A stretch of DNA of 64,000 nt from assembly GCA_933822405.4 (NCBI GenBank), contig CAKOGP040002047.1:62834-126833 (forward strand). Reading direction: 5' to 3'. Numbering within the stretch: the stretch's first letter is position 1; each line of letters begins with the position of its first letter. This document shows positions 10,361 through 21,300 of the stretch, in pieces. A model generated the notes under the pieces. That model was not told the origin of the DNA, did not search any database, and saw nothing but the letters and a program-made list of their open reading frames with translations. A program made the position numbers and the translations under genes. This DNA is from Cylindrotheca closterium. Taxonomy: Eukaryota > Bacillariophyta > Bacillariophyceae > Bacillariales > Bacillariaceae.

Positions 10361-12685
10361 CTAAACTGAGTCAAAGCTGTCGCCGGATATTCTTTTCCCG
10401 TTCGCCATTCCAACTGGGGTAGCAACTTTGGACTTCGATGATAAGGTAGGGAGATCTACCATATCTGGATGCTTCGACATCAATCTCGAAGCATAGTCAT
10501 CTACCGAGTCATTAGAACCGTCGAATGATTCCCCAGATGCCATTCGCTGCAAGCCAGATGATGTCGGTGATATTTCTCGCATCTCAACATCACCTGTTGA
10601 TGCTGCAATGTCATCGTCATCAAAATTATCAGGCAGATCAAAGTCATCATGAGGCGAAGAGTGGCCGCGATATCCGGCTGTTGCAAACGTTCTCTTTCCA
10701 CCCATTGTGATTGGAACGGCGTCTTCGCCGAGTTCGACAGAATCAGACACCAGCATATCGCCTTCGTAATCATGTTCCGTTGGATTGAAGAACCAGCGCT
10801 GCAGGTAGTAATATCGGTGCAATATCTTTATGTTCATTTGATGAATAATCATTACGATTCCCACCAGAACCGTCCCCATGACAAGTAGGGCAAGGACCCA
10901 ATCGATAAAATCTCCACCTTGACCGTCGCTTGAAAGATCCGAAGGCTTTGGTAGCGGACGCTTGACTCTCTCGACAGTGAAATAAGGGTGCACAAGGTTG
11001 AGCTGCCAATAAAGTGATCCATCGCGATACAAGTAAACCTGAGAAGTAACGTTCCCATCTTCGTCTATCGATGCTATACCATATTGAGGATCCATGAGGC
11101 AACTGGAAGTGATCACCAATGCCATTGAATCTCCATCTCCACTCAATAGGCCATCCATAGCGGCTTGAGCCACCATTGCGTTTTCTGCCTCATGCATCTT
11201 ACTAGTCGCTTCTTTTACTGCATGTGCTGCTGCCTCGTCGTCGATTTCCATTAGTATTGTTGTTGGCGTCGAAGACGGGAAGTTTGACGGAGCTACAGAA
11301 TTCGATGGTTGCAGACTAGGCTCAACATCCTCCAATTCCTCATCTTCATCAATGACCTCAAAATCGTCATTTTTAGTTTCCTCAATAGAAGTGATTGGAT
11401 CTAGTTCTTCGTCCATCCTTCTCCGCCTGGTATGGTTTCCAGCATCAAGGTCGCCAACGTCGTTCTCATCTTCGTCTCTATCCATATCATTGTCATGCCT
11501 GTCTCCATCATCATCACCGTCGCCATCAACATCATCATCATCATCGCCATCATCATCGTCACCATTATCTTCCTCCCCGTCCTGATTGACAACAGTTTCC
11601 CCACCGTCGACGTTGGATTCACCACCACCACTATCTTCCTCACCGCCAATCGTGGAGTTGAGAGGATTATTATGTGTAGCACTATTGCTTCCGTCGCTTG
11701 TGGAATTGTTGTTGTTGTCGTTGTTGTTGTTGTTGGAAGGCAAAGCAGATGGTTGGTCCGATCTACTGGGGTTCACGGAGGGCTGTTCCGACGTACTGGG
11801 ACTCAAAGTGGGCGCGTTCGAAGGCATAATCGAGGGTCCTTCCGATATCGACGGCTGAGCAGTGGGAATGTACGGCGTGTAGTCGTTGAAGGCAATGGCT
11901 GTCAAGCATTGATACAGTTGCGAATAAAACATGGCCGCATCGTATCCGACTTTGCCTTCTGGACTAATTTTGGTCACCGATTTGGCCCAAAGTCGAGGTT
12001 CGTACATGGGTGGAGGCAAAATGGGAGCAATCTCCACCCCAAGAGACGCCAATTCCCTCCAGATAAAGCTGGTAAAGTCTTGACTGGAAGAGGATTTCAA
12101 TAGTTTGTCGTTTTCGGGAGAATATACCGAAAAGGGTTGATACTTTCGTCGTTGTTCGGCAAATTCGACAGCCTTGGCCAGCATTTTTTCCAAAACGGTT
12201 CCTGTCATACTGGCCATATAATAGGAACTCATGTATCGTCCTGAAACAATTTTGGTAGTATAGTAGATTCTGGCTTCATTATCCCAAGTCAGAATCGCAC
12301 TCCCATCTTTTACTTGGGCCAGTGGAGTGGCATCGCGATCTAAAGCAGTCCCCACCCGTTGAGGTCCATATTCCAAGGTGATTTCGACCGGCTTGGTGAG
12401 CATGGCCGTCCCCGTGCCGCCCAGCGGTCGATATCGAAATCCCAAGGCAGGCTTTTGAATGTGCAAAGTAGAATTGGCCATTCCGTGAAGAGGGACGCTG
12501 CGCAACAGGGTATAGCATTCCAACACGTCACTGGCATCCAATCCTTGGGTAATAGTCGGTATTAAACTTTTTGCCAGGACTCTTGGTTTGGCAGCCTTTG
12601 CAAGCTCATCGTCACTATCGTTGTTGTCATCATTAAAGCTTGGATTGTCAAATGTATTGTCGTGAATATCTGCAGGATCTATCAT
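10361..12685 (-). CDS. Acidic, PSxxPS-rich single-pass membrane protein, function unknown
   Basis: The single exon encodes 774 aa, and I do not recognise the family. The N-terminal ~260 residues look globular and contain a patterned YYMASMTGTVLEKML stretch. Next come a Pro-Ser repeat (xPSxxPS units, as in many diatom surface proteins), an Asn run, and a strongly acidic Asp/Glu/Gly region (about 340-450). A second globular part follows, then one transmembrane helix (about 590-612, VLALLVMGTVLVGIVMII) and a Ser/Asp-rich tail. The layout suggests an exposed ectodomain and a short cytoplasmic tail. No signal peptide is present at the chosen ATG (12685), so an upstream exon may be missing from this model. 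It converges on the ABCF3 gene with only about 100 nt between stop codons. Confidence 0.8.
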   Translation of the reverse strand: MIDPADIHDNTFDNPSFNDDNNDSDDELAKAAKPRVLAKSLIPTITQGLDASDVLECYTLLRSVPLHGMANSTLHIQKPALGFRYRPLGGTGTAMLTKPVEITLEYGPQRVGTALDRDATPLAQVKDGSAILTWDNEARIYYTTKIVSGRYMSSYYMASMTGTVLEKMLAKAVEFAEQRRKYQPFSVYSPENDKLLKSSSSQDFTSFIWRELASLGVEIAPILPPPMYEPRLWAKSVTKISPEGKVGYDAAMFYSQLYQCLTAIAFNDYTPYIPTAQPSISEGPSIMPSNAPTLSPSTSEQPSVNPSRSDQPSALPSNNNNNDNNNNSTSDGSNSATHNNPLNSTIGGEEDSGGGESNVDGGETVVNQDGEEDNGDDDDGDDDDDVDGDGDDDGDRHDNDMDRDEDENDVGDLDAGNHTRRRRMDEELDPITSIEETKNDDFEVIDEDEELEDVEPSLQPSNSVAPSNFPSSTPTTILMEIDDEAAAHAVKEATSKMHEAENAMVAQAAMDGLLSGDGDSMALVITSSCLMDPQYGIASIDEDGNVTSQVYLYRDGSLYWQLNLVHPYFTVERVKRPLPKPSDLSSDGQGGDFIDWVLALLVMGTVLVGIVMIIHQMNIKILHRYYYLQRWFFNPTEHDYEGDMLVSDSVELGEDAVPITMGGKRTFATAGYRGHSSPHDDFDLPDNFDDDDIAASTGDVEMREISPTSSGLQRMASGESFDGSNDSVDDYASRLMSKHPDMVDLPTLSSKSKVATPVGMANGKRISGDSFDSV

Positions 12686-13221
12686 ATCTGAAGAATAATA
12701 GTAATAATAGTCCTAATAGTTCTCTTCATGCCACAAAACTGAAAATTTCAAAATTAGTGCCAACTTTGTGGTTCACTGGAAGAAGGATTTTCGTCCGAAA
12801 CGTCAGTCCAACAATCTTGTTTCGTTCAAGTCCAAGTACGTGATTTAGACTCCACTCAATGCTGCTGATGATGTGAAAGTCTACAGATTGTGCGCTGCTA
12901 TGGATGATGATAGTTCGTTGCCTTTGTTGTATGCAATGTTTCGCCGATGACCGATGACGCCGCCGAGGAAGTACAGTAATCTTGGACGCTTTGAAAATCT
13001 GTCGAACAACCTCCGTGCGTAGAAGAATGTACTTAGCGTCGGTTGAATGGGATGGTACCGGTAGGTAGGCCAGACAACGATTCTCATTAGACCCCTTCGA
13101 TTGTTTTTTCGAGTACCACTCATTTTTTGGACACCATCCAAAAACATCAGATCTTTTGTGTGATCCACACACACGCAACATCACTTCTCTTCTCTTCTCT
13201 TCTCTACCTACGCTTGCAGAT
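12686..13221. promoter_or_regulatory. Divergent promoter region
   Basis: The 536-nt space between two divergently transcribed genes must hold both promoters. It contains a TACCGGTA palindrome (13056-13063) and a CT-rich tract of repeated TTCTC units (13181-13205) just before the pseudouridine synthase start. A minus-strand open frame here has no coding character. Confidence 0.5.
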
Positions 13222-14448
13222 ATGTTACAACGATTAAACATATCATTATACCAATCTCATATTGCCAGGAGACAGCAACAACGATTGCTAAATTCAGCTC
13301 TTTCTTATGCGAGGAATCATCTCCATAATTCGTGTCAATCGTCAACATCACGACGTCCGGCATCATCACCAACAGACCATGTTCTTGCCAAGATAACACA
13401 TCAGCAATCACGATTTCTCGTTTCTTCTTCCCAAACGAACTTTGACAATCATCAAAAGTCGTCCGAAATTACTACCATTCCGCCATCATCTTATATTCGA
13501 TTGTCCAAACGCATGAGTGAACTGGACATTTGCAGTCGACGGGAAGCCGATCGACTGATTAGGAATGGCAAAGTAGTGGTGGATGGACAAGTTGCCATGT
13601 TGGCCGAAAAGGTTCCTCCCGATCTGGAGAAGGGTCAAATATCGATTCGAATGTTTTCGGGGAATGACCATGAGGATGAGGATGATTCGGTGGATGAGGA
13701 ACACAATCATCATCATGCTAGCACTAGCAACACGATGACGACAACAATTGTCATGAACAAACCACTTGGATACGTTTCAGGCCAGGCCGAACATGGACAT
13801 CCTCCGGCTATTAGACTCCTTACAAGGGACCGATTGTGGGAGTCCAACAAGGAGGATGATATAACAACGACAACTACAACTGCAACAACAACAACAACTA
13901 CTACTACTACTACCAACGATGACAATGGCAATCCTCCTCTTTTACTTCCATCTACCTGGAGAGGGTTTGCACCCGCCGGACGATTGGATTTGCACAGCAC
14001 CGGCCTTCTAGTACTTTCTTCCTCTGGAGTTGTGGCCAAGAAATTGATTCATCACCATTCCAACGTATCCAAAGAATACATTGTGGATGTAGAACCAGCC
14101 TACCAAGTATCAAAACGAGAAAGGGACTTGGATCCCAACTTTGATTTGCCCAAACCACCGTCGAACGATTTGACGCCCTTGTTGGAGGGTGGAAGGACGC
14201 TGCTTGGAAGTGACCACAAACCACTCTTGCCTTGTGTGGATGCTGAATGGACGGAGAAAGGAAAGACATTGCGTCTCGTATTGGTGGAGGGGAGGAAACA
14301 CCACATTCGCCGACTGTGTCGAGAGATTTTGGGATACCACGTGGTCAAACTACAACGAGTACGTATTGGTCCTATTGAGCTAGGAGATCTGCCAGAAGGG
14401 TGTTGGAGACCAGTTTCACAAGAAGAACTAGACGGCATTATGGAATGA
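13222..14448 (+). CDS. RsuA/RluB-type rRNA pseudouridine synthase, probably organellar
   Basis: The single exon encodes 408 aa starting at the ATG of MLQRLNIS. The first ~75 residues are rich in Arg, Gln, Ser and His with hardly any acidic residues, like a mitochondrial presequence. An S4 RNA-binding domain follows (about 93-150; RMSELDICSRREADRLI, NGKVVVDG). The catalytic domain contains MNKPLGYVSG, then GRLDLHSTGLLVL with the catalytic Asp256, SKEYIVDV, and the family C-terminal EGRKHHIRRL. These enzymes isomerise a single uridine in rRNA. A low-complexity Thr/Asn insert encoded by ACA/ACT triplets (about 215-235) sits between motifs, probably in a surface loop. Bacterial-type enzyme plus presequence points to mitochondrial or plastid ribosomes (inference). 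Confidence 0.9.
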   Translation: MLQRLNISLYQSHIARRQQQRLLNSALSYARNHLHNSCQSSTSRRPASSPTDHVLAKITHQQSRFLVSSSQTNFDNHQKSSEITTIPPSSYIRLSKRMSELDICSRREADRLIRNGKVVVDGQVAMLAEKVPPDLEKGQISIRMFSGNDHEDEDDSVDEEHNHHHASTSNTMTTTIVMNKPLGYVSGQAEHGHPPAIRLLTRDRLWESNKEDDITTTTTTATTTTTTTTTTNDDNGNPPLLLPSTWRGFAPAGRLDLHSTGLLVLSSSGVVAKKLIHHHSNVSKEYIVDVEPAYQVSKRERDLDPNFDLPKPPSNDLTPLLEGGRTLLGSDHKPLLPCVDAEWTEKGKTLRLVLVEGRKHHIRRLCREILGYHVVKLQRVRIGPIELGDLPEGCWRPVSQEELDGIME

Positions 14449-14507
14449 AATTATTGAATGATGAGTTTCATTCAAATTCTAGGATTTTCCAGTCATCCAC
14501 CGGTCAA

Positions 14508-15719
14508 TCAATCGTAGAGCAAGAAATCAAAGTGATGGTCTGGAATGCCGGTCAGAAAGAGGCAGAGATCGTATCCCAATCCACTTTCATAGAAATCAAC
14601 AGCTTGCCATCCAGCATACGCCACTTGTTTGGCATGGTTGAAGAAATCATAATGGAGGGCTTTGTGCACAATCCATTCAACGCAATAATCCGAGACTCGT
14701 TGGACGGTTCTTTCAGGATAAAGATGCTTGGACGAGTCGGCAATGGAATCGCGTTGGAGGACAAAAGCAATTGTCCCTTCCAGTAAACCAAAATACTGGT
14801 GCATTCGATACTGGTTGGGTGGCTGGTGGCCCAACTGACGATAGAAGGATGCCGCTTGTTTGGGATAGTGCCAAATGGCTTTGGCTTTTTCGTACCGGCT
14901 CAAATATTCAAAATCGGCAGTCCGACGTGGATCCAAGAGCACGGGGCACTTGCAGTAGATGTGTAATGGACTGGTACAATGATTTACGAGGTCTTCAGTA
15001 GTGTGTAGTTTGACCCCACAATCCTCACAAAGTACTGGATATTCTCGTCTTGACCACTGAGAGGAGTTTCCGGAAGGAGAATCTAGTAAGTTCCCATATT
15101 CGTCCACTCTCCAGTGGCAATAGACCCCATGGTCCATGAAATAGATGGGACAATCGTCCTTGTCATCCTCGTACATATCAATTGTTTCGACATCATTTGA
15201 ATATTCCAATGCGGTTGGCAGGCATTTGGAGCAATCGCCGCCAGTATTGTCGATATTGGCATCATTTTCGTCATGGCAATATCGACGAGGTTGACGAGCT
15301 TGTAGTGACAATACTGTACTTTGATAATAATTGACATCGTGACAATCATCATGACCAATACCGTCATCTCCATTAGCACTTTCGCCAATCGTTCGCCATC
15401 GACGAGGACGAAGAGGAATCCGCATTTCGATTCGAACAAAATTATCCGGATCGTAAAAATCGTCTTGGGTCAAGACTCGCAACGGCGCCAATCGATATTT
15501 TCGATTCCAATGCTCGTAAGTCGATGCCCACAAGGTATCATGATTCATCACCAACTGAAAAAAGTGTCGATTGGTTCTGGCAACGGAGGCCAATTCCGGC
15601 GCGTGGAGAAATGGCAAGACATGTTCGAGAACCGTGTCGTCCAGCAAGCATTGCTTCAAGCTGCCTGTATCGTCTTGTGTACTTGTCATGGTATTATTGA
15701 TGATTATTGATTGTACCAT
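14508..15719 (-). CDS. F-box protein with a zinc-binding-like motif
   Basis: The single exon encodes 403 aa, and a second in-frame ATG lies ten codons in. Residues about 25-70 match an F-box (DDTVLEHVLPFLHAPELASVARTNRHF), which would bind Skp1 in an SCF ubiquitin ligase. A Cys/His cluster (CEDCGVKLHTTEDLVNHC) in the middle resembles a small zinc finger and is a candidate substrate-binding part. The C-terminal ~100 residues are helical with many aromatic residues and match nothing I recognise. No WD40, LRR or Kelch repeats are visible, so the target cannot be predicted. Confidence 0.82.
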   Translation of the reverse strand: MVQSIIINNTMTSTQDDTGSLKQCLLDDTVLEHVLPFLHAPELASVARTNRHFFQLVMNHDTLWASTYEHWNRKYRLAPLRVLTQDDFYDPDNFVRIEMRIPLRPRRWRTIGESANGDDGIGHDDCHDVNYYQSTVLSLQARQPRRYCHDENDANIDNTGGDCSKCLPTALEYSNDVETIDMYEDDKDDCPIYFMDHGVYCHWRVDEYGNLLDSPSGNSSQWSRREYPVLCEDCGVKLHTTEDLVNHCTSPLHIYCKCPVLLDPRRTADFEYLSRYEKAKAIWHYPKQAASFYRQLGHQPPNQYRMHQYFGLLEGTIAFVLQRDSIADSSKHLYPERTVQRVSDYCVEWIVHKALHYDFFNHAKQVAYAGWQAVDFYESGLGYDLCLFLTGIPDHHFDFLLYD

Positions 15720-16174
15720 GGTCCTCCCACGCTTCCTGGCACCGTTCGAACACTCGGTGTGAGATCTTTGAGAAAGATGTTGCCAAAACTAACGTTGTTT
15801 TGATTTTCGAAATCAAGTCCCGCCAAGACCCTGTCACGAGTTCGCGCTATTCTTTTCGAAACCTCCTCTTACTATACAGTACATCATCCGTGAAAGGTAT
15901 CGTATCGCAGGGTGCTAGTGTGAGACGAGCCTTAAGATACCTCATCAAGTCTATACCTATAAAAGACTTGGCAATCCAATCGCAATCAACATCATTTCTA
16001 TTTCTCTATAATCATTACTGATTTCTTTCTAATCTACCAATCTCAATTTACACAGTTCTTTTCACAACACCATACAGTAGTCCTACACACAAGGACAACA
16101 AAACCGAGCATTGATCGTGTCGTCCCATTCCTTTGATGATTCTGTGTCACCTTTCCACTATATTCATCTTCCAT
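15720..16174. other. Intergenic, F-box 5' side and PPR 3' side
   Basis: No gene is seen. The part near 15720-15900 is the likely promoter of the minus-strand F-box gene. Confidence 0.45.
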
Positions 16175-17746
16175 TTATTGTTGTTGTTGTTGTTTGACAT
16201 TTGCATACAACAATGCCTTTGGATTGCGAAAATATCCACCTCGCTCTTGCACATTGCAGGTCCACTGTTTGGGCAAAGTGCTTTTCGAGTACCCTTGAAT
16301 CAATTCCTTGTATTCCTCCACGCTGGTGGTGGCTTCCCTCAATCTATTGAGAACCATGTTTCCCACCATGCCGGCGTCACAAGCCTTTTGAAAGAAATGA
16401 CGAGTCCACTTGGTTCGTTCGGGACTACCAGCTGGCAACAAGCGAGCACAGGCCTTGAGCATGGTACCGTAGGTAATGTGGTTGGCCTTGCCAAAGGCAG
16501 GATTCTTTTCCAACGCTTGAATGTTCGACAACGCGACGTTAAACGCCTTGGCGCGTTCGCTCTTTTTGGGTTCCGACGCGCAACTGGACAATACCGAAGT
16601 GAATCCAATCACATCTGGTTTGCAGTCTTGGCAGCCAGCATAGTACAGATTCAATTGCCGATCCAAAATAGATTGGGCCTTGCGATAGGCTCCTGGAACA
16701 TCGCTGTGGGCCCATGCCGAAATGACAGTATTGAAGAGAATGGCATCCGGATCCCAGGAAATTTCATCATTTTTATAGTGAGTTTCAATGCTTCTCAAAA
16801 TAGTGTCGGCCTGTTTGGCCGTTTCGGGTGAGCACCCCTTGGCCAAGGCGCAAAGGACAGTATTGTAAGTGCACCGATCTGGTTCAACTCGAGTGTTGGC
16901 CATTTCAAAATACAAATGTTCCATGAGGGCCAATAGAGCCACCATCTTTTTGTGTTTGTGAGGAGACTCTTTGGTAATCGTCTTGGCCCACGCAAACAAG
17001 ACGGCATTGAAACTGAGAGTAGTTGGTTTCAGCTTGTGCGAGTGGACAATTTGAGATAGTTTATCTTGTGTCAAGAGCAATTGTTCGGCCTTGTGGGCAG
17101 CTCGTGGGTCATTGTCACTTTTGGACCAGATTTGCAAACAAATGTCAAAACAGTCCGAGTCAGGGAGAACGTCATTCTCTCCCGATTCGTAGAGTCGAAT
17201 CATCCATTCCAAGAGTCGTTGGGCACGAATGGCGGCAAAGGGGACTCTTGAATTCTTCCAAGCGAGTAAAGCGCTCTTGAAAGTTTCCAAATTGGGTTGA
17301 ATGGAAAAGTCATTGGTTTCCTGGTGCAGCTTTTGCATGGTAGTCAAGATTTGTTCGCATCGCTCAGCGGCAAAGACACCTCCTTGCGATTTGACCCACA
17401 AGTTGAGAATAATGTTGTAATCCAACGTGGTGGGATTGACGTTGCGAATTCCCGCTTTGGATTCTTCCACGAGTCGTTTGAAGAGGGATTCCACGGACAT
17501 GGCGTTTTCCACAGTGGCCTCCTTGGACATGGACCATCCTCTCAAGACTTCCGGAGCGGAATCAATCAATCGAGAGCCAGTGGGAGAATCACAAATGTCT
17601 CCTGTTAGTTGAGTGAGCCATTGACGTTGCCGAGTGGGAGGAATGTAAGTCTTGAAGGTGATGTAAGACTCGGTTGTAGGAAGACTGACAAGTGCCAATA
17701 AAAGGAAACAAGAAAGAACCAAAGACGATTCTGCTATTCTTGACAT
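16175..17746 (-). CDS. PPR protein with signal-peptide-type N-terminus (possible plastid PPR)
   Basis: The single exon encodes 523 aa. The first ~27 residues form a signal peptide (SLVLSCFLLLALVSLP), with a likely cut before Tyr in TES-YITF. A Thr/Pro/Arg/Gln-rich segment poor in acidic residues follows. Signal peptide plus aromatic +1 residue is the diatom plastid bipartite pattern, although Phe is more usual than Tyr. The rest is a run of about 35-residue helical repeats with PPR character (TTLDYNIILNLWVKS, TTLSFNAVLFAWAKT, DRCTYNTVLCALAKG, DAILFNTVISAWAHS, DVIGFTSVLSSCAS, NHITYGTMLKACAR). P-class PPR proteins bind organellar transcripts and affect their stability or processing. No catalytic C-terminal domain is present. 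Confidence 0.88.
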   Translation of the reverse strand: MSRIAESSLVLSCFLLLALVSLPTTESYITFKTYIPPTRQRQWLTQLTGDICDSPTGSRLIDSAPEVLRGWSMSKEATVENAMSVESLFKRLVEESKAGIRNVNPTTLDYNIILNLWVKSQGGVFAAERCEQILTTMQKLHQETNDFSIQPNLETFKSALLAWKNSRVPFAAIRAQRLLEWMIRLYESGENDVLPDSDCFDICLQIWSKSDNDPRAAHKAEQLLLTQDKLSQIVHSHKLKPTTLSFNAVLFAWAKTITKESPHKHKKMVALLALMEHLYFEMANTRVEPDRCTYNTVLCALAKGCSPETAKQADTILRSIETHYKNDEISWDPDAILFNTVISAWAHSDVPGAYRKAQSILDRQLNLYYAGCQDCKPDVIGFTSVLSSCASEPKKSERAKAFNVALSNIQALEKNPAFGKANHITYGTMLKACARLLPAGSPERTKWTRHFFQKACDAGMVGNMVLNRLREATTSVEEYKELIQGYSKSTLPKQWTCNVQERGGYFRNPKALLYANVKQQQQQ

Positions 17747-17800
17747 GCTTGTGGCTTTTATGATTCTCTTGAGTGATAGATACTTCTCTTGTTGTTGTTG

Positions 17801-17834
17801 CTGTCACTGTCACTGGCACTGTCACTGTCACTGT
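17801..17834. repeat. CTGTCA hexamer microsatellite
   Basis: Five to six near-perfect CTGTCA units follow a short GTT run. The repeat lies just 5' of the PPR start codon and is expressed, if at all, as leader RNA. Confidence 0.85.
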
Positions 17835-18084
17835 TTTGCTTTCAGAATAGGTATGTGATACAAGACTTGTCAGTGTTATTTTTTTTGTTAGTTCTTGAAA
17901 GAATATGAAGCTTTGCAGACAGATGGAAAACAGAAGACGGTCGTCTGAGACCTGCGAACAAAATTGTCGGCGTCAGCATGGTCGCGGATGTGTAAGAATT
18001 GTACCAGCCAAAATCTGACTCAACACATGTTTCTACCACTCTTCGATGATTCCAACTGAATTCTGGGTTCTGACTGGTGTTCCG

Positions 18085-18100
18085 ACGTCATGCGTGACGT
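18085..18100. promoter_or_regulatory. Paired CRE-like elements (ACGTCA and TGACGT)
   Basis: ACGTCA (18085-18090) and TGACGT (18095-18100) form an inverted pair with 4 nt between them. Such hexamers are bZIP sites and match the CO2/cAMP-responsive elements described for diatom carbonic anhydrase promoters. They lie about 340 nt upstream of the minus-strand PPR start. Function here is unproven. Confidence 0.4.
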
Positions 18101-18370
18101 CGACGATGATTCATCCGGATACCCCGGCATCATCTTTGGCATTGACTCAGAGATTTTCATTCATCATATTCTGTTGACTCAGATTTTATTTTCCAGGTGT
18201 AAAAATAATACAATTGCAAGGACGGAAGAAGAAGTCGAACTGACTCGGAACTTCCGGAAGAAAAAGAAGCAGAGGCTTGAGGTAGTAACAAAGATTCCTA
18301 GGTACTACTGTAGGTACACTACTAGGTCCTAGTTTTTAAAATTAAAACTCTCCATCTATCATAGTATCTT

Positions 18371-21300
18371 TCATTTATTGCTTCCAGTCCATGGCCCTTC
18401 CAGTTGCAGCTTGACAGCAATCGGTGCCTTGTCCGAACAAACACAGGTCACTCGCACTCGACGAAAGAACTTGATTTCCAACTCTTTCCATTGTTCTCCC
18501 TTGTGTTTGGTGATTCTAGTCAACTTGATGCGCTTGTCGGGGAGTTGGTCACCACTACCAACGCCCTCCTTGCCAAATGTGTAATCCTTGAATTCAATCC
18601 AATCCTTGTGTTCCTCCAAAAATACCAAGGCCGAAATACCCAAGGAAGGCAAAAAGACGGTAAAGGTTTTTTGACCGACCGACAAGACGATGCCCAATTG
18701 GCCTTTCAAGGGATGCTTTTTCAAATAGAGTGCCAAAAAGACAGTATCGCTGCGTTCTTGGGCTTTGCGGGAGCCTTCCTTTTTGTCATTGCAACGTTCG
18801 CAAATGTTGCCAATGCGCTTTTCGGTCCACTCGAAATCTTCCACAGTCTCATCCAGGGTGGCTTGCAAGAGACGGTGTACAATGACGTCGGCATATCGCC
18901 GAATGGGACTGGTAAAGTGGGTATAATACGGAATGTTCAAGGCAAAATGGGCCCATTCGTGGGGGGACAAGTTGCCGGCGGCAATGTATTGAGCAGGTTT
19001 CATGGGAACTTTGAGCATTTCCGTCACGCACTTTAGAACTAATTCGTCTTGACATTCTTGAGCCAGTCGACTCAGTGATCGTTGGAGTCCTTCCGAACTA
19101 TCAATGTCAACCTTGAAACCAATGGCCGCTTGCGCCACGGCAGCTACCTTCTCCAAACCATCGTACAAGGGCACTTCGTGATTCCGCAAACAGGCTAGGC
19201 CACCTGCGTGCGTAATCAGGCGTTGGGCCACTAGATAATTGGCAAGCAACATGTACTCTTCGACCAAACGATTGGAATCGCGAATTTCATACGGTTTGCA
19301 AAGCAACGGGGTTTCGCCATCACCATCGAGTTGAAAGGTCAATTTGACCGAGTTGAGTCCCAAGGCTCCATTGCGAAATCGCATTTGGCGGCGGGCTTGG
19401 GCGATTTCATTCATCAATCGGACATCTCCCGCTACCTCTTCAATGGTATGACCACCTGTCGGGCGTCGGCTCTTGGGCCACAGCTCTTCCTCGATCTCTG
19501 CGTTTTCATGCGCCGCTACTTTGTTGTCGATAATGTTTTGCGCCGTGGCATAATCCAAACGGGCACACGATTTAATGACAGTTCGTCCATACCAAACTTT
19601 GTGGCCCTTGACGACACTTCCATCTTTGTTCATTCTCCAGACACATGAAAATGCCAATCGTTCGACGTTTTCATTCAAACTGCAGGCAATTTCACACAGT
19701 GGACGAGGAAGCATGGGTATGACTCGGTCCACCAGATAGACAGTGGTACAACGACGTTGGGCTTCCACGTCCAATAAGGAATCTGGTTCCATGAAATAAG
19801 AAACGTCTGCAATGTGCACACCAAGTTCCACTTGACCATTCCCAAGGTCGGTAATGTGCAAGGCATCGTCCAAATCTTTGGCGGTAGTAGGATCAATGGT
19901 AAAAATTCGTTGTTTTCGATAATCTCTTCGGCCCTCATGCATCTCTGGTGTTGGTTTCCAACCGGAGTCGGCACCGTTGGAATATTCTCCCGAGGCCACC
20001 ACAGTTTGACATTCCTCCAGGACTTCTGGCGGATGCTCACCATGATCCACTTGATTTTCAATCAACAGCGCAGCAGTCTCATCTTCAATGTTACAGGATT
20101 CTCCAAATTGCACAACATTGGAACACGGTGGCCATCTATGGTTCTCCATCCAAGCCCCATAGTCGTATCTAGCTTGAAAGATGGCAGTGTTAGGTGCTGC
20201 CTTGAATTTCTTGGCATCTGGGTTGGAAAGCCGAAATTGTGGCAACGACTTGTTGGAACAAGTCAACAGCGTCGTCCCACTCTGCAATCGTTTCAAGGTT
20301 CCCACAATCTTGCGAAAGGATGCCTTGGTTTCCTGTGACGGATTGATTTCCGAAGCATAGGCCTTTGGTGGGACGACGTACACCACACGACCTCGCCGTT
20401 GTTGGTCTTCTTCATTGGAAGATGCCCGTTTGGAGATTCCCTTGCTCCGCTGAATGGGAACGAGTGGGTCCCACAAGTCTACTTGTACGGAATCATCTTG
20501 CCACCAGGATTCTTCTCCTTCTTCTTCGTCCCCATATTCGCTTCCATCCGACTGGGAACCATCCTCGTCTCCCATGATTTCGTCTTCTACTTCTCCTCCT
20601 TCGTCGCGACCGCTACCATCATCCGAATCCGAGTCTAAATCGCCAACAACTTCTTCTTCTACCATTCCTTCTACTTCTTCTTGGTCCTCCATCGTTTCGT
20701 CTACTTCCTCACCTGGCGGTAATAGTTCGACAAAGACAGTATCTCCATCCAAAGACCGGTTCCGTTCCAGTGGACCTGCTAGCATGACATCCATTTGTTG
20801 AGAGCCTCGATCACAGGTACAAAATGCCATGGCATCTTTCATGGGCAACACACGAATGGTTCCCCGAATAATGTTGGGATCTTTGGCATTGTACTTTGTA
20901 AGACAGTCCTCCAATGTCCAGTAGGTAGGATAAATGATATTCGTGTCATTCGATTTGTTGCCTCGTGATCCGGAATTGTTGTTGCGAGGATTGCCTCCTC
21001 TTCCTCGATTGTTGTTTGCATTTTTCTTGGAAGGACTCGACGCCTTGCTTTGGTTCGTACCTGTATTCGCTTCCTTGGTGTTGGAATCATCCTTGGTGGA
21101 TTTGGGAGCTGCTTTTCTCGGATGGTTCCTTCTTCTTCGGTTGTTGTTTCCCTTTGCAGGACTACCTTTGTTGTTGTTGCTCTTGCTGCTGCTGTTGTTG
21201 GCACCTCCACCGTCAGCCGCAGCTTTGTTCCCATCATTCGGCTCACCTTGTGAATTCTGTTTCTCCTTATTCTTTTTATTCGAATTGCCACTGTTCTTTG

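Larger units (their letters stand above)
17747..18370. promoter_or_regulatory. Promoter and 5' leader of the PPR gene
   Basis: No gene is seen in 624 nt. It carries a hexamer repeat (CTGTCA units, 17801-17834) 55-88 nt upstream of the PPR start codon, probably in the 5' UTR. A pair of CRE-like hexamers lies further upstream at 18085-18100. Confidence 0.5.

Noticed and set aside
11432..12103. 223-codon plus-strand frame rich in Ile/Val
   Set aside because: It is the antisense of Asp/Asn-rich low-complexity coding DNA.
12726..13241. 171-codon minus-strand open frame in the divergent promoter region
   Set aside because: It overlaps the start of the pseudouridine synthase gene and has no protein-like pattern; no splice to the membrane-protein gene could be found.
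17801..17834. CTGTCA units considered as a CRISPR-like array
   Set aside because: They are contiguous hexamers without spacers, so it is a simple microsatellite.
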